The notes below the pieces were generated by a model. The model ran no database searches. It saw nothing but the letters and a program-made list of their open reading frames with translations, and was not told the origin of the DNA. Both the position numbers and the translations under genes were made by a program. This document shows, one piece after another, positions 15,308 through 23,246 of a stretch of 64,000 nt of DNA (the first letter of the stretch is position 1; every line of letters starts with the position of its first letter). This DNA is from Desulfococcus multivorans (GTDB lineage Bacteria > Desulfobacterota > Desulfobacteria > Desulfobacterales > Desulfococcaceae): assembly GCF_001854245.1 (NCBI RefSeq), contig NZ_CP015381.1, positions 3,879,001 to 3,943,000 on the forward strand, in the 5' to 3' direction.

Positions 15308-16673
15308 ACTTGACCACCTTGAGGGCCGTATTCTCGGCGCCGCGGTCCTCCGAATGTTTTTCTCTTCGGTCCGTCACAAAAACACTTCCTGGGAGCGACT
15401 TGGCATAAGCTTTCAATTCCGAGGCGATCTCACCGATTTCAATGTGCGTGATCCGCTGTTCCTGATGATGCGTTACGACCGCTATCGAAATGGTCATTAT
15501 GGGAAACGTCATCCGGCGGCCCTGTCGGTTTTTCGAGACGATGCATCCGCGTTCCCTATCGGATTCGTTGTAGAAATTGACGATGGTTTCATCGAACCGC
15601 TTTATGATCGCTCTGCAGATCGTCTCGTAACGATTCGTATGGGTAATGACGGCAAAATCGTCCCCGCCGATATGACCGACGAAGTCGTCCGTTGATCCCT
15701 GCTCGGCGACCGCGGATTTAATGATTTCGGCCGTCGCCCGTATGACGTCGTTTCCCTTGGCATAACCATATCGGTCGTTGTAGGATTTGAAATTATCCAG
15801 ATCCAGCATGCAGAAGGCCGTATGATGACTCGATTCAAGGCGTTGGGCCAGGATGTTTTCAATGGCCAGTCCGCCGGGCATCCGTGTCAGCGGACTTGAA
15901 TCGAGGGATATTCTTTCGAGCAGTGATAAGCGTGACGCCATCACGCGCAAAGATGCGGCAAGATCCGCCAGTTCATCCTTCGTATTGACCTGCAGACGAC
16001 AATCATAATTGCCTTGGGAGATGATCTCGGTGGCGCGCTTCAGCTCGGCAATGGCTCTGGATATGCTTCGGGTAATACCGGATACCGAAGCCAACCCGAT
16101 AATGATCATCAACGTGGACAGCAGCGCCGTAAATCGAAAAGATCGGATGCCGATGCTGTTGGCTTTCTCCATCTTCAGGTATTGGCTCCGCTTGCCGACC
16201 CGGTGCATATACTGGAGAAGCGCCGTCATCCGGTCAAATGTATCGCTGACCGCTTTGTCGAATTCCCCCGCGTCCAATCCGGCGGGCGTATTGGCAAGAT
16301 CGTCGGATGTCGTAAACAGCGCGTTGAAATCGCGATGTAAAGACAACAGCTTATCGATGTTGATCTCTTCCTGGTGGGGAAGCGCCCGCACCTTGTCGAC
16401 AAGTTCGTTGAACTCCCGGTCGCGCTGCCGAAAAAGATCGAGCATTTCCGGGTTGTCCAGAATCCGGTAGCGGCGACCGTAGGATTCCTGGGCCAGGACG
16501 GCTTCCCCCATTTTTTCGACCGCCTGTATGAGAACCGTATCCTCGTTGAGGATGCTCCTGTTGATGGTATTCAATTCATCGAGGCTTCGATAGGAAAAAA
16601 TCGTGATGACGAAAATGAGCAGGATGATCGGCAGATATCCGAGGATCATCTTATGTTCGATGCGAAGTCTCAT
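15306..16673 (-). CDS. Membrane diguanylate cyclase-like protein (HAMP-GGDDF)
   Basis: This 455-residue protein has a transmembrane segment at 9-28, a periplasmic four-helix-type sensor region (about 30-180), a second transmembrane segment at about 183-203, a HAMP linker (about 205-255) and a GGDEF domain (about 260-430). The cyclase block LDLDNFKSYNDRYGYAKGNDVI is intact. The active-site loop reads HIGGDDFA near 335-341, so Glu is replaced by Asp (GGDDF). The start of the domain (SSPLTRMPGG) is also a variant form. Activity is therefore uncertain. If active it could make c-di-GMP read by the riboswitch at 4380-4470; a direct link is only a guess. Confidence 0.75.
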   Translation of the reverse strand: MRLRIEHKMILGYLPIILLIFVITIFSYRSLDELNTINRSILNEDTVLIQAVEKMGEAVLAQESYGRRYRILDNPEMLDLFRQRDREFNELVDKVRALPHQEEINIDKLLSLHRDFNALFTTSDDLANTPAGLDAGEFDKAVSDTFDRMTALLQYMHRVGKRSQYLKMEKANSIGIRSFRFTALLSTLMIIIGLASVSGITRSISRAIAELKRATEIISQGNYDCRLQVNTKDELADLAASLRVMASRLSLLERISLDSSPLTRMPGGLAIENILAQRLESSHHTAFCMLDLDNFKSYNDRYGYAKGNDVIRATAEIIKSAVAEQGSTDDFVGHIGGDDFAVITHTNRYETICRAIIKRFDETIVNFYNESDRERGCIVSKNRQGRRMTFPIMTISIAVVTHHQEQRITHIEIGEIASELKAYAKSLPGSVFVTDRREKHSEDRGAENTALKVVK

Positions 16674-16950
16674 GCATACCCCCCGGGGGATTTCAGAACA
16701 TCGTTTTTTGGATTTTCCCGAACCAGGCGTTGGACTGGAGGCGATGGGGGGCCCCCACGCGAAACGGAGCGCTGATGCGCCTTCAGACGCTTTCCGGTCG
16801 GCACGCGATCGTCAAACCTTGAAATCTTAATTGCTTATAATTAAACTTATAGATCTGAGCCTCTCCTTATATCAGAGAATGGGCGGCAGATACAGGAAAA
16901 AATCAGATCGCATATCCAAGCACCGGAACAGCGTCGGCACGAATGCATCG
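16674..16950. other. Intergenic region without recognised gene
   Basis: The 277 bp between the diguanylate cyclase start and the ComEC stop contain an AT-rich patch (16815-16855) that could hold the cyclase promoter on the minus strand. No hairpin, repeat or short gene could be supported. Confidence 0.4.
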
Positions 16951-19443
16951 TCAGGGAACGGCGGGGCCCACAAAAAGCCTGCGGCCGTCGGTCGTAAGCG
17001 TCAGGGCGCCCGCCGTGTCGGTGCGCAGGATCCTGGCGCCCATGTCGCGGTACCGGGTCAGAACCTCGGGGTGGGGGCACCCGAATCGGTTGCCCCGGCC
17101 TGCGGAAATCAGGACATATTGCGGCCGGACCCAGGCCAGGAAATCCGGGGAGCTCGAGGTCCGGGACCCGTGGTGGGGCGCCACCAGGACCCGATGTTGA
17201 AGCCGGCTCCCCCATGCCGCCGTCACAACCTTCTCCGCCCGCCGCTCGATGTCTCCGGGGAAAAGGATGCCGATGTCGCCCAGGCGGATGCCGATCACCA
17301 TGGACCGGTTGTTGGATTTCCGACGCCAGTCCCGGCGACTCATGCGGCTCGGGTCCGTCCTTGCGACATCGTGGGGCGGATAAAAAATCTCGAGAGCGAC
17401 GCCGTTGATGTCGGTTTTGCGCGCCAGGCTCTCGAAGGCAGGCGTCGGAACACATTTTTGACGGGCTGCCGCCATAAGCGCCCTGACATTGTCGGCCTCG
17501 GCGTAACCTTCCATGCCGGTGGTCCAGAGGGATTTCACCCGAAACTGTTCGACGATGGGGATCAGGCCATTGAGGTGGTCGCTGTCCGGGTGGCTCAACA
17601 CCACTGCGTCCAGGGTCAGGATCCGGCGGCGCCGAAGCAGGGGCGCCACCACCCGCGACCCGACGTCGAAGACGCGCGGGTCGTAGTAGCCGCCGCCGTC
17701 GATGAGCATGCGATATCCCCTGGGAAATTCCACCAGGGCGGCGCTCCCCTGCCCCACATCAATAACGGTGACCCGAAGGTCGTCCCGGAAAAAGCGGTCG
17801 TGGGTCCAGTAGAGCCCGTCCGCGAGGACGGCAACGGCAACCGCCCCCCATAACCAGCGCATCCGGCGTCGCCGCCCTGCGGTCTTCCCGCCCTGTCTGG
17901 CCGACACTTCCGCCAGCAGGAGACCGCCGACGACATAGTATAGTCCGACCTCGAAAGCGGTCGGCACGATGGTGACAAAGGCGCCGAAGGGCAGCTCCGA
18001 AAAGAGGGGCAGCATCATCAGGGCCAGGTCGAGAAGCCGGCCGCACATGTCGAACCCGATCCCGGCGAGATCGGGCGCCACCGGAAAAACGAACACCGCC
18101 AGGAGGCCCAGGGGCAGCACCAGGCCCCCCACCCAGGGAATGAAGAAAAGATTGGCGATGATGCCGATGAAGGAGATCCGGTTGAAATGGATCATGCAAA
18201 GGGGAAGGGTGCCGAGAGTCGCCAGGAGGGAGACCGCCGTGAGACCCCCGGCTTTTTCCCCCAGGGATCTGAGCCGTCCCCTATCGGCCGGGGGGCGGCG
18301 GGCGAACGCGGACATGCCCGCGACAATGGCGATGACCGCCGCGAAGGAGAGCTGAAACGAGATGGCGAAAAGCGCCGGCGGAAAGGCGGCGAGTATGACG
18401 AGTACGGCCAGGGCGATGCCGTTGCCGACGTCCGATTCCCGCCCGAACCAGAGGGAGAGGCAGACCGCCGCGGCCATGCAGACCGCACGCTGGGTGGCGG
18501 GGGACCATTGGGCCAGGTGGGCGTAGACGAAGACGGGAAAAAGTGCGGCCAGGGCCGCGGCCTTGCGAAGCCATCCTCGCCAAAGCAGCGGCGGGACAAA
18601 GGCCAGAAGCCATCGAAACCCGGCATAGGCAAAGGCCGTGACGATACCGACATGGAGCCCTGAAATGGCCAGCAGATGACCGATTCCCGCCCGGTTGAAG
18701 CGGTTGCGAAGGTCCGGATCGATCTGCCCCTTTTCACCGATCAGGAGGGCCGCCATGACGGCGCCGGCGTCGGCGGACCGGCTTTGGCGGATCCGTGCAT
18801 GGATCCGCTCCCGAAGCCCCGCAGGCGGACGGGATGCCGCCGCCCGGTCAACGGACGGAAGGCTGCCGGTCAGGACCCTGAGGCTTCCCTTTCGGATGTA
18901 GGCGGTGCAGTGAATTTCCCGGAAGGCCATGAACCGTGCATAATCGAACCCGCCGGGGTTTTTCAGGCTCCGGATCCGTCGAACCCGGCCTGAAAATCGG
19001 ATCTCGTCCCCCTGCCGGAGAGGCGGGATTCCCTCCCGGGCGGCAGTGACGCGAAGGTTTCCCGTGACCGGTCCGACATCCGGTCCCAGGCTGACGGAGG
19101 CCATGACAAAGGAGACGCGGCGCTCATCGGTTTCGGGCGGCGTCAGGATCCGGCCGTGAATGCGCGGATAATACCGCTCCGCATAATGCACGAGATGGTC
19201 CGCCGTGAACCGGGGGGCGGACCAGGGTTGGATCGAGAGATAGCCCAGCAGAAAAAAGAGAATGAGGGGCGAAAACAGGGCGGGAGACCGGCGGAGGACA
19301 TCCCGGACGAGCCGGAACAGGCAGACCCCCGCGGCGATCCATGCCGGCAGGGCCGGACCGGGCAGAAAATCCCCCAGAAAGATGCCGGCCGCCAGGGCGG
19401 CGGCAAGGAGCCGGGCCGGCCTGGCCAGGGGGTTCCCGCTCAC
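16951..19443 (-). CDS. ComEC/Rec2-family DNA uptake channel
   Basis: This 830-residue protein starts at a GTG 15 bp after murA. It has an N-terminal membrane pair and an OB-like DUF4131 region (about 1-200). The competence domain follows (about 210-490), with IGHLLAISGLHVGIVTAFAY and further membrane helices. A C-terminal metallo-beta-lactamase-like domain begins near 570 (VIDVGQGSAALVEFP) and carries HPDSDH near 617. In transformable bacteria ComEC forms the inner-membrane channel for single-stranded DNA. No other competence gene is in the window, so whether this strain takes up DNA is unknown. Confidence 0.85.
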   Translation of the reverse strand: MSGNPLARPARLLAAALAAGIFLGDFLPGPALPAWIAAGVCLFRLVRDVLRRSPALFSPLILFFLLGYLSIQPWSAPRFTADHLVHYAERYYPRIHGRILTPPETDERRVSFVMASVSLGPDVGPVTGNLRVTAAREGIPPLRQGDEIRFSGRVRRIRSLKNPGGFDYARFMAFREIHCTAYIRKGSLRVLTGSLPSVDRAAASRPPAGLRERIHARIRQSRSADAGAVMAALLIGEKGQIDPDLRNRFNRAGIGHLLAISGLHVGIVTAFAYAGFRWLLAFVPPLLWRGWLRKAAALAALFPVFVYAHLAQWSPATQRAVCMAAAVCLSLWFGRESDVGNGIALAVLVILAAFPPALFAISFQLSFAAVIAIVAGMSAFARRPPADRGRLRSLGEKAGGLTAVSLLATLGTLPLCMIHFNRISFIGIIANLFFIPWVGGLVLPLGLLAVFVFPVAPDLAGIGFDMCGRLLDLALMMLPLFSELPFGAFVTIVPTAFEVGLYYVVGGLLLAEVSARQGGKTAGRRRRMRWLWGAVAVAVLADGLYWTHDRFFRDDLRVTVIDVGQGSAALVEFPRGYRMLIDGGGYYDPRVFDVGSRVVAPLLRRRRILTLDAVVLSHPDSDHLNGLIPIVEQFRVKSLWTTGMEGYAEADNVRALMAAARQKCVPTPAFESLARKTDINGVALEIFYPPHDVARTDPSRMSRRDWRRKSNNRSMVIGIRLGDIGILFPGDIERRAEKVVTAAWGSRLQHRVLVAPHHGSRTSSSPDFLAWVRPQYVLISAGRGNRFGCPHPEVLTRYRDMGARILRTDTAGALTLTTDGRRLFVGPAVP

Positions 19444-19458
19444 CCGGACGGCAGGGGC

Positions 19459-20706
19459 TTACACCCGCCAAACAGCCGCCCCGAGGGCGGCCATCTTCTT
19501 TTCGATGGCATCGTAGCCGCGGTCCAGATGGTAGACCCGGTTGATCTCCGTCTTGCCGCGGGCCACCAGACCGGCAAGGATCAGGGAAGCGCTGGCCCGG
19601 AGGTCGGTTGCCATCACCGGTGCTCCCGACAGGCGCGGCACGCCCTTGACCATGGCCGCGTTGCCCGACACCGTGATGTCCGCCCCCAGCCGCCGCAGTT
19701 CGCTGACATGGATGTAGCGGTTCTCGAAGATGGTTTCCGTGATGAGACTGAGCCCTCTGGCCACCGACATGAGCACCATGAACTGGGCCTGCATGTCCGT
19801 CGGAAACCCGGGATAGGGCAAGGTCTTGATGTCGACGCTGGCAATCTCGTCGCCACCCCGGACCCGGACGGTGTCCTTTTCCACCGTCACCTCGGCGCCG
19901 GTGAGCCGGAGTTTGTCGATGACGGCCTGGAGGTGATCCGGCTCGCACCGGCGGAGGGTCACGTCCCCCCGGGTCAGGGCCGCCGCCGCCATGAAGGTCC
20001 CGGCCTCGATGCGATCGGGGATGATGGTGACCTCGGCGGGATGCAGTTGGGGGACGCCGTGGATGGTGATGACCGACGAACCGGCGCCTCGAACGTCCGC
20101 CCCCATCCGGTTGAGGACGTCGGCCAGGGCGATGATTTCCGGCTCCCGGGCCACGTTCCGAAGCACCGTCGTGCCTTCGGCCAGCACCGCCGCCATCATC
20201 AGGTTCTCGGTTCCCGTCACCGTGGGCATGTCGAAATAGATGTCGTCCCCCACCAGCCGGTCGGCCGATGCTTCGACATAACCGTGCTCGAGGGTGATGA
20301 CGGCCCCCAGCCGGGCCAGCCCCTTCAGGTGAAGGTTGATGGGCCGGGCACCGATGGCGCATCCCCCGGGAAGGGAGACCCTCGCCTTTTTGACCCGCGC
20401 CAGCAACGGACCGAGGACCAGGATGGAGGCCCGCATTTTCCGCACCAGGTCATAGGGGGCCTCGGACTTGCACAGCCCGTCGGCCCGGATGTAGACCGTA
20501 TCCCCGTCGGTCTCCACGTCGGCACAAAGATAGGCAAGCAACGCCTTGATGCTCTCCACGTCCTTCAGCCCGGGAACGTTGTGATAGGTGTTCCGCCCCT
20601 CGGTGAGCAGGGAGGCGGTCAGAATCGGCAAGGCGGCGTTTTTGGCGCCGCTGATCACCACCTCTCCTTTGAGGGGATGCCCTCCCTCCACGATAATCTT
20701 GTCCAT
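19459..20706 (-). CDS. murA: UDP-N-acetylglucosamine 1-carboxyvinyltransferase MurA
   Basis: This is the first committed enzyme of peptidoglycan synthesis; it transfers enolpyruvate from PEP to UDP-GlcNAc in the cytoplasm. At 415 residues it has family length. The N-terminal block [16 protein letters not shown], the PEP-reactive Cys in [11 protein letters not shown] (near 115) and [10 protein letters not shown] are all present. The Cys form should be fosfomycin-sensitive. The start is ATG 20706. comEC follows after 15 bp. Confidence 0.93.
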   Translation of the reverse strand: MDKIIVEGGHPLKGEVVISGAKNAALPILTASLLTEGRNTYHNVPGLKDVESIKALLAYLCADVETDGDTVYIRADGLCKSEAPYDLVRKMRASILVLGPLLARVKKARVSLPGGCAIGARPINLHLKGLARLGAVITLEHGYVEASADRLVGDDIYFDMPTVTGTENLMMAAVLAEGTTVLRNVAREPEIIALADVLNRMGADVRGAGSSVITIHGVPQLHPAEVTIIPDRIEAGTFMAAAALTRGDVTLRRCEPDHLQAVIDKLRLTGAEVTVEKDTVRVRGGDEIASVDIKTLPYPGFPTDMQAQFMVLMSVARGLSLITETIFENRYIHVSELRRLGADITVSGNAAMVKGVPRLSGAPVMATDLRASASLILAGLVARGKTEINRVYHLDRGYDAIEKKMAALGAAVWRV

Positions 20707-20742
20707 GGTCCGTCTTCTCTTTTCCTGTGATCCTGATCAACC

Positions 20743-20788
20743 AAAAAAAAGCGCTCCTCCGCGGAAGTCTCGGGAGAGAGCGCTTTTT
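20743..20788. terminator. Bidirectional terminator between the Qrc operon and murA
   Basis: AAAAAGCGCTC and GAGCGCTTTTT form an inverted repeat with A/T tails on both sides. On the minus strand it ends the Qrc operon about 50 bp after the small membrane protein gene. Confidence 0.85.
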
Positions 20789-20836
20789 AATGCTGCTGCC
20801 GTTATATCGATGTCGGGATTCCGGCCGACGCAGGCC

Positions 20837-21013
20837 TCAGTGGTGACCCTCGTCGTCCCCGTGCCCCGCGCCCTTGCCCTGGGCCGTATCGATGGCGGCC
20901 TTGAGGATGCAGTAGGTCAATCCCAGTCCGATGATCGTCAGTGCGTACCAGAGACCGCCCATGAAGACGAGATGGCCTCCGTCCCAAATCCACTCAAAAA
21001 ATCCTGGAAACAT
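20837..21013 (-). CDS. 58-residue membrane protein, last gene of the Qrc operon
   Basis: A short gene 17 bp after qrcD, with AGGAGG at 6 bp from its ATG. It reads MFPGFFEWIWDGGHLVF, then one membrane segment (GLWYALTIIGLGLTYCILKA) and a His/Gly/Asp-rich tail ending GDDEGHH. It lies before the operon terminator, so it should be co-transcribed with qrcABCD. The His-rich tail and single membrane helix suggest a small accessory subunit or assembly factor. The four-subunit Qrc described from Desulfovibrio does not include such a protein as far as I recall. Confidence 0.75.
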   Translation of the reverse strand: MFPGFFEWIWDGGHLVFMGGLWYALTIIGLGLTYCILKAAIDTAQGKGAGHGDDEGHH

Positions 21014-21030
21014 ATCTTCCTCCTAAGGGG

Positions 21031-22263
21031 TCAGGAATTCAGTTCTTTTTCCTGGGGAAAGACCGGCAGGTATCGATACGAGAGCGCCACCAGAATGACG
21101 CCGTAGGCCACCGGCAGGATCGTCGTCGCCACCTCTTGCCAGCTCGGGTAGTACATGGCCCATGTATCGAAAGGCATTACCGGCATCGCCATCACCTGAA
21201 GCACCATCACCCATCGGTTGACGCTGACGCCGATGACGCCGCAGATCACCGCCGTCACCAGGAGGAAGGAACTCTTGCGACCCTTTCTGGTAACGAGGAT
21301 CAGGGCGGGAACGATGCCGCCGATCACGATCTCGAGCACCAGAATCCAGATGCCGTAGACCGGGTTGTTGCTGTAGAAGTCCATCAGGGTGAAGCCGGCT
21401 TCCGGGGCGGTCACCCAGGCCCAGTAGAGGGTATCGGCGATCTTGGCGATGATGTAGGTCAGAATCATCCACCCCGAGATCTTGGCCAGGAGGTCCACGC
21501 ACTTGTCACCCACAAGCCGCTTGCCCGTCACCTTCTCGATGAGCCTGGTGAGCATCAGGGTGAAGCACGGCCCGTAGGCGGCCGCCGACCACGTAAAGAG
21601 GAAGAAGGTCCACGGCCAGATGAAAGCGCCTTCGCGGAAACCGAAGGGGCGGCCGAAGAGCACGCCGGATACGCCGCCCAGGGAGCCCTGGTGAAAGAAG
21701 GAGAGGAAGGCGCCGGTGGCGGCGAAGACCGCCATGACCTCGTGCATGTTGTGGGCCAGGTTGTGGAAGAAGGGCACCTTGTTCAGCTGCCGGTTTTCAA
21801 GGACGAGGGGCAGGTACTCGATGCTGAGGACGGCAAAGTAGCAGCTCAGGCAGAAGGCCACCTCCGTCAGCATGGAATGCACGTTGGCGTGCCAGAAAAT
21901 GAACCATCCCCTCAGGGGCTGGCCGATGTCGATGGCAAGGATCAGCAGGGCCGAACTATAGCAGATGAAGCCGATGAGCACGGCGTAGTTGATGATGTTC
22001 TTCAGTTCATCCTTGCCGACGATGTATCTCAAAAAGCCGGTGAAGAAAGCGCCGCCGCCCAGGGCGATGACCGCCAGATCCGCCCAGATCCATAGGGCGA
22101 ACCCGTAATAATCGTTCATGTTGGTCTGGTTTAACCCCTTCAGCCAGCACAGCAGCATGGCATAAACGCCCCATAGAAGGACAGCGCCCACTATGCCGAT
22201 AAACAAGGCAAACTTCCCCAAAGAACAGCGCTTGACACCCTGGGGGATCAATGCAGAATCCAT
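21031..22263 (-). CDS. qrcD: Menaquinone reductase, integral membrane subunit QrcD (NrfD/PsrC-like)
   Basis: A 410-residue polytopic membrane protein of the NrfD/PsrC family with about ten helices. The N-terminal helix is followed by a loop containing LKGLNQTNMNDYYGFALWIWADLAVIALGGGAFF. It should bind menaquinone and link the periplasmic iron-sulfur and cytochrome subunits to the quinone pool. AGGAGTACAGCTT precedes the ATG. It is the fourth gene of qrcABCD. Confidence 0.9.
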   Translation of the reverse strand: MDSALIPQGVKRCSLGKFALFIGIVGAVLLWGVYAMLLCWLKGLNQTNMNDYYGFALWIWADLAVIALGGGAFFTGFLRYIVGKDELKNIINYAVLIGFICYSSALLILAIDIGQPLRGWFIFWHANVHSMLTEVAFCLSCYFAVLSIEYLPLVLENRQLNKVPFFHNLAHNMHEVMAVFAATGAFLSFFHQGSLGGVSGVLFGRPFGFREGAFIWPWTFFLFTWSAAAYGPCFTLMLTRLIEKVTGKRLVGDKCVDLLAKISGWMILTYIIAKIADTLYWAWVTAPEAGFTLMDFYSNNPVYGIWILVLEIVIGGIVPALILVTRKGRKSSFLLVTAVICGVIGVSVNRWVMVLQVMAMPVMPFDTWAMYYPSWQEVATTILPVAYGVILVALSYRYLPVFPQEKELNS

Positions 22264-22331
22264 AAGCTGTACTCCTCATCATGTGCAGTTTCTGTTGTCA
22301 TTGCTTACCTCGAACAGCCCGAAACCGTCCG

Positions 22332-23150
22332 TCAGTGTTTGGCGCCGATCGTCCCTTCGCCCTTGAGGTAATTGTCTCCGGCCCGCCTTACCCACTCGCG
22401 ATCCGACAGGTAATAGACCTTGGGATTGGTCCCCAGTCTCTCCAACAGACGAAACGCATTGGGTGCCTGGGGTCGACCGCTGTGAGCGTTGTCCGGCTTC
22501 ACCAGCTGGTGCACCTTGTGCTCGGGGTTGTTCAGGTCGCCGAAGGTGATGGCGCCGACAGGACAGGCCTGGGTGCAGGAGGTCTGGTATTCCGCCTCTT
22601 CGAGATCCCGACGGCCTTCCAGGTGTGCCTTGTCCATGGCACGCTGGTACCGATGGAAACAGAAGCTGCACTTTTCCACGATGCCCCGCATCCGGACCGA
22701 CACGTCCGGGCTGAGCATCTCTTCCATACCCGCGGGCCAAACCGGATCCCACCAGTTGAAATAACGGGCATGGTAGGGGCAGGCCGCCATGCAGTACCGA
22801 CACCCGAAGCATCGGGTATAGATCTGGCTGACGATGCCGGTCTCGTTGCTGTAGTCGGTGGCCGTCGCCGGACAGACCGATACGCAGGGGGAATGGCCGT
22901 TGTGACCCTCGCAGTGCATGCACGGCCTGGGCAGATAGCAGATATCGTGATCCGGAAAGGGCTTGCCGTTGGTCAGCCGGTAGACCTTCATCCAGGTAAT
23001 GCTGTCCCGCTTGTTCGTCTCGTCCTTCTTGAACGGCACATTGTTCTCCGCCATGCACGCCACCATGCAGGACCCGCACCCGGTGCACTTGTCCAGGTCT
23101 ATGACCATTCCGTACTTCTTGGGTTGACTCTGTCCTCGTGATTTATTCAT
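22332..23150 (-). CDS. qrcC: Menaquinone reductase, iron-sulfur subunit QrcC
   Basis: A 272-residue ferredoxin-like subunit. The first cluster motif is CTGCGSCMVAC near 22-32. Further Cys groups occur in MHCEGHNGHSPCVSVCP, CFGCRYCMAACPYHARYF and CSFCFHR, consistent with several iron-sulfur clusters as in the DmsB/NrfC family. It has no export signal of its own; in the family it is carried out with the Tat-dependent partner QrcB. It passes electrons between QrcA/QrcB and QrcD. Confidence 0.9.
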   Translation of the reverse strand: MNKSRGQSQPKKYGMVIDLDKCTGCGSCMVACMAENNVPFKKDETNKRDSITWMKVYRLTNGKPFPDHDICYLPRPCMHCEGHNGHSPCVSVCPATATDYSNETGIVSQIYTRCFGCRYCMAACPYHARYFNWWDPVWPAGMEEMLSPDVSVRMRGIVEKCSFCFHRYQRAMDKAHLEGRRDLEEAEYQTSCTQACPVGAITFGDLNNPEHKVHQLVKPDNAHSGRPQAPNAFRLLERLGTNPKVYYLSDREWVRRAGDNYLKGEGTIGAKH

Positions 23151-23246
23151 CAGAACCTCATCATCAAATTTCAGTTGCCAGGTATCGGCGCCCGCTCCCG
23201 CAAGGCCGGATGCCGCGGTCCTGGAGCGGATCGCCGATCACTGATC

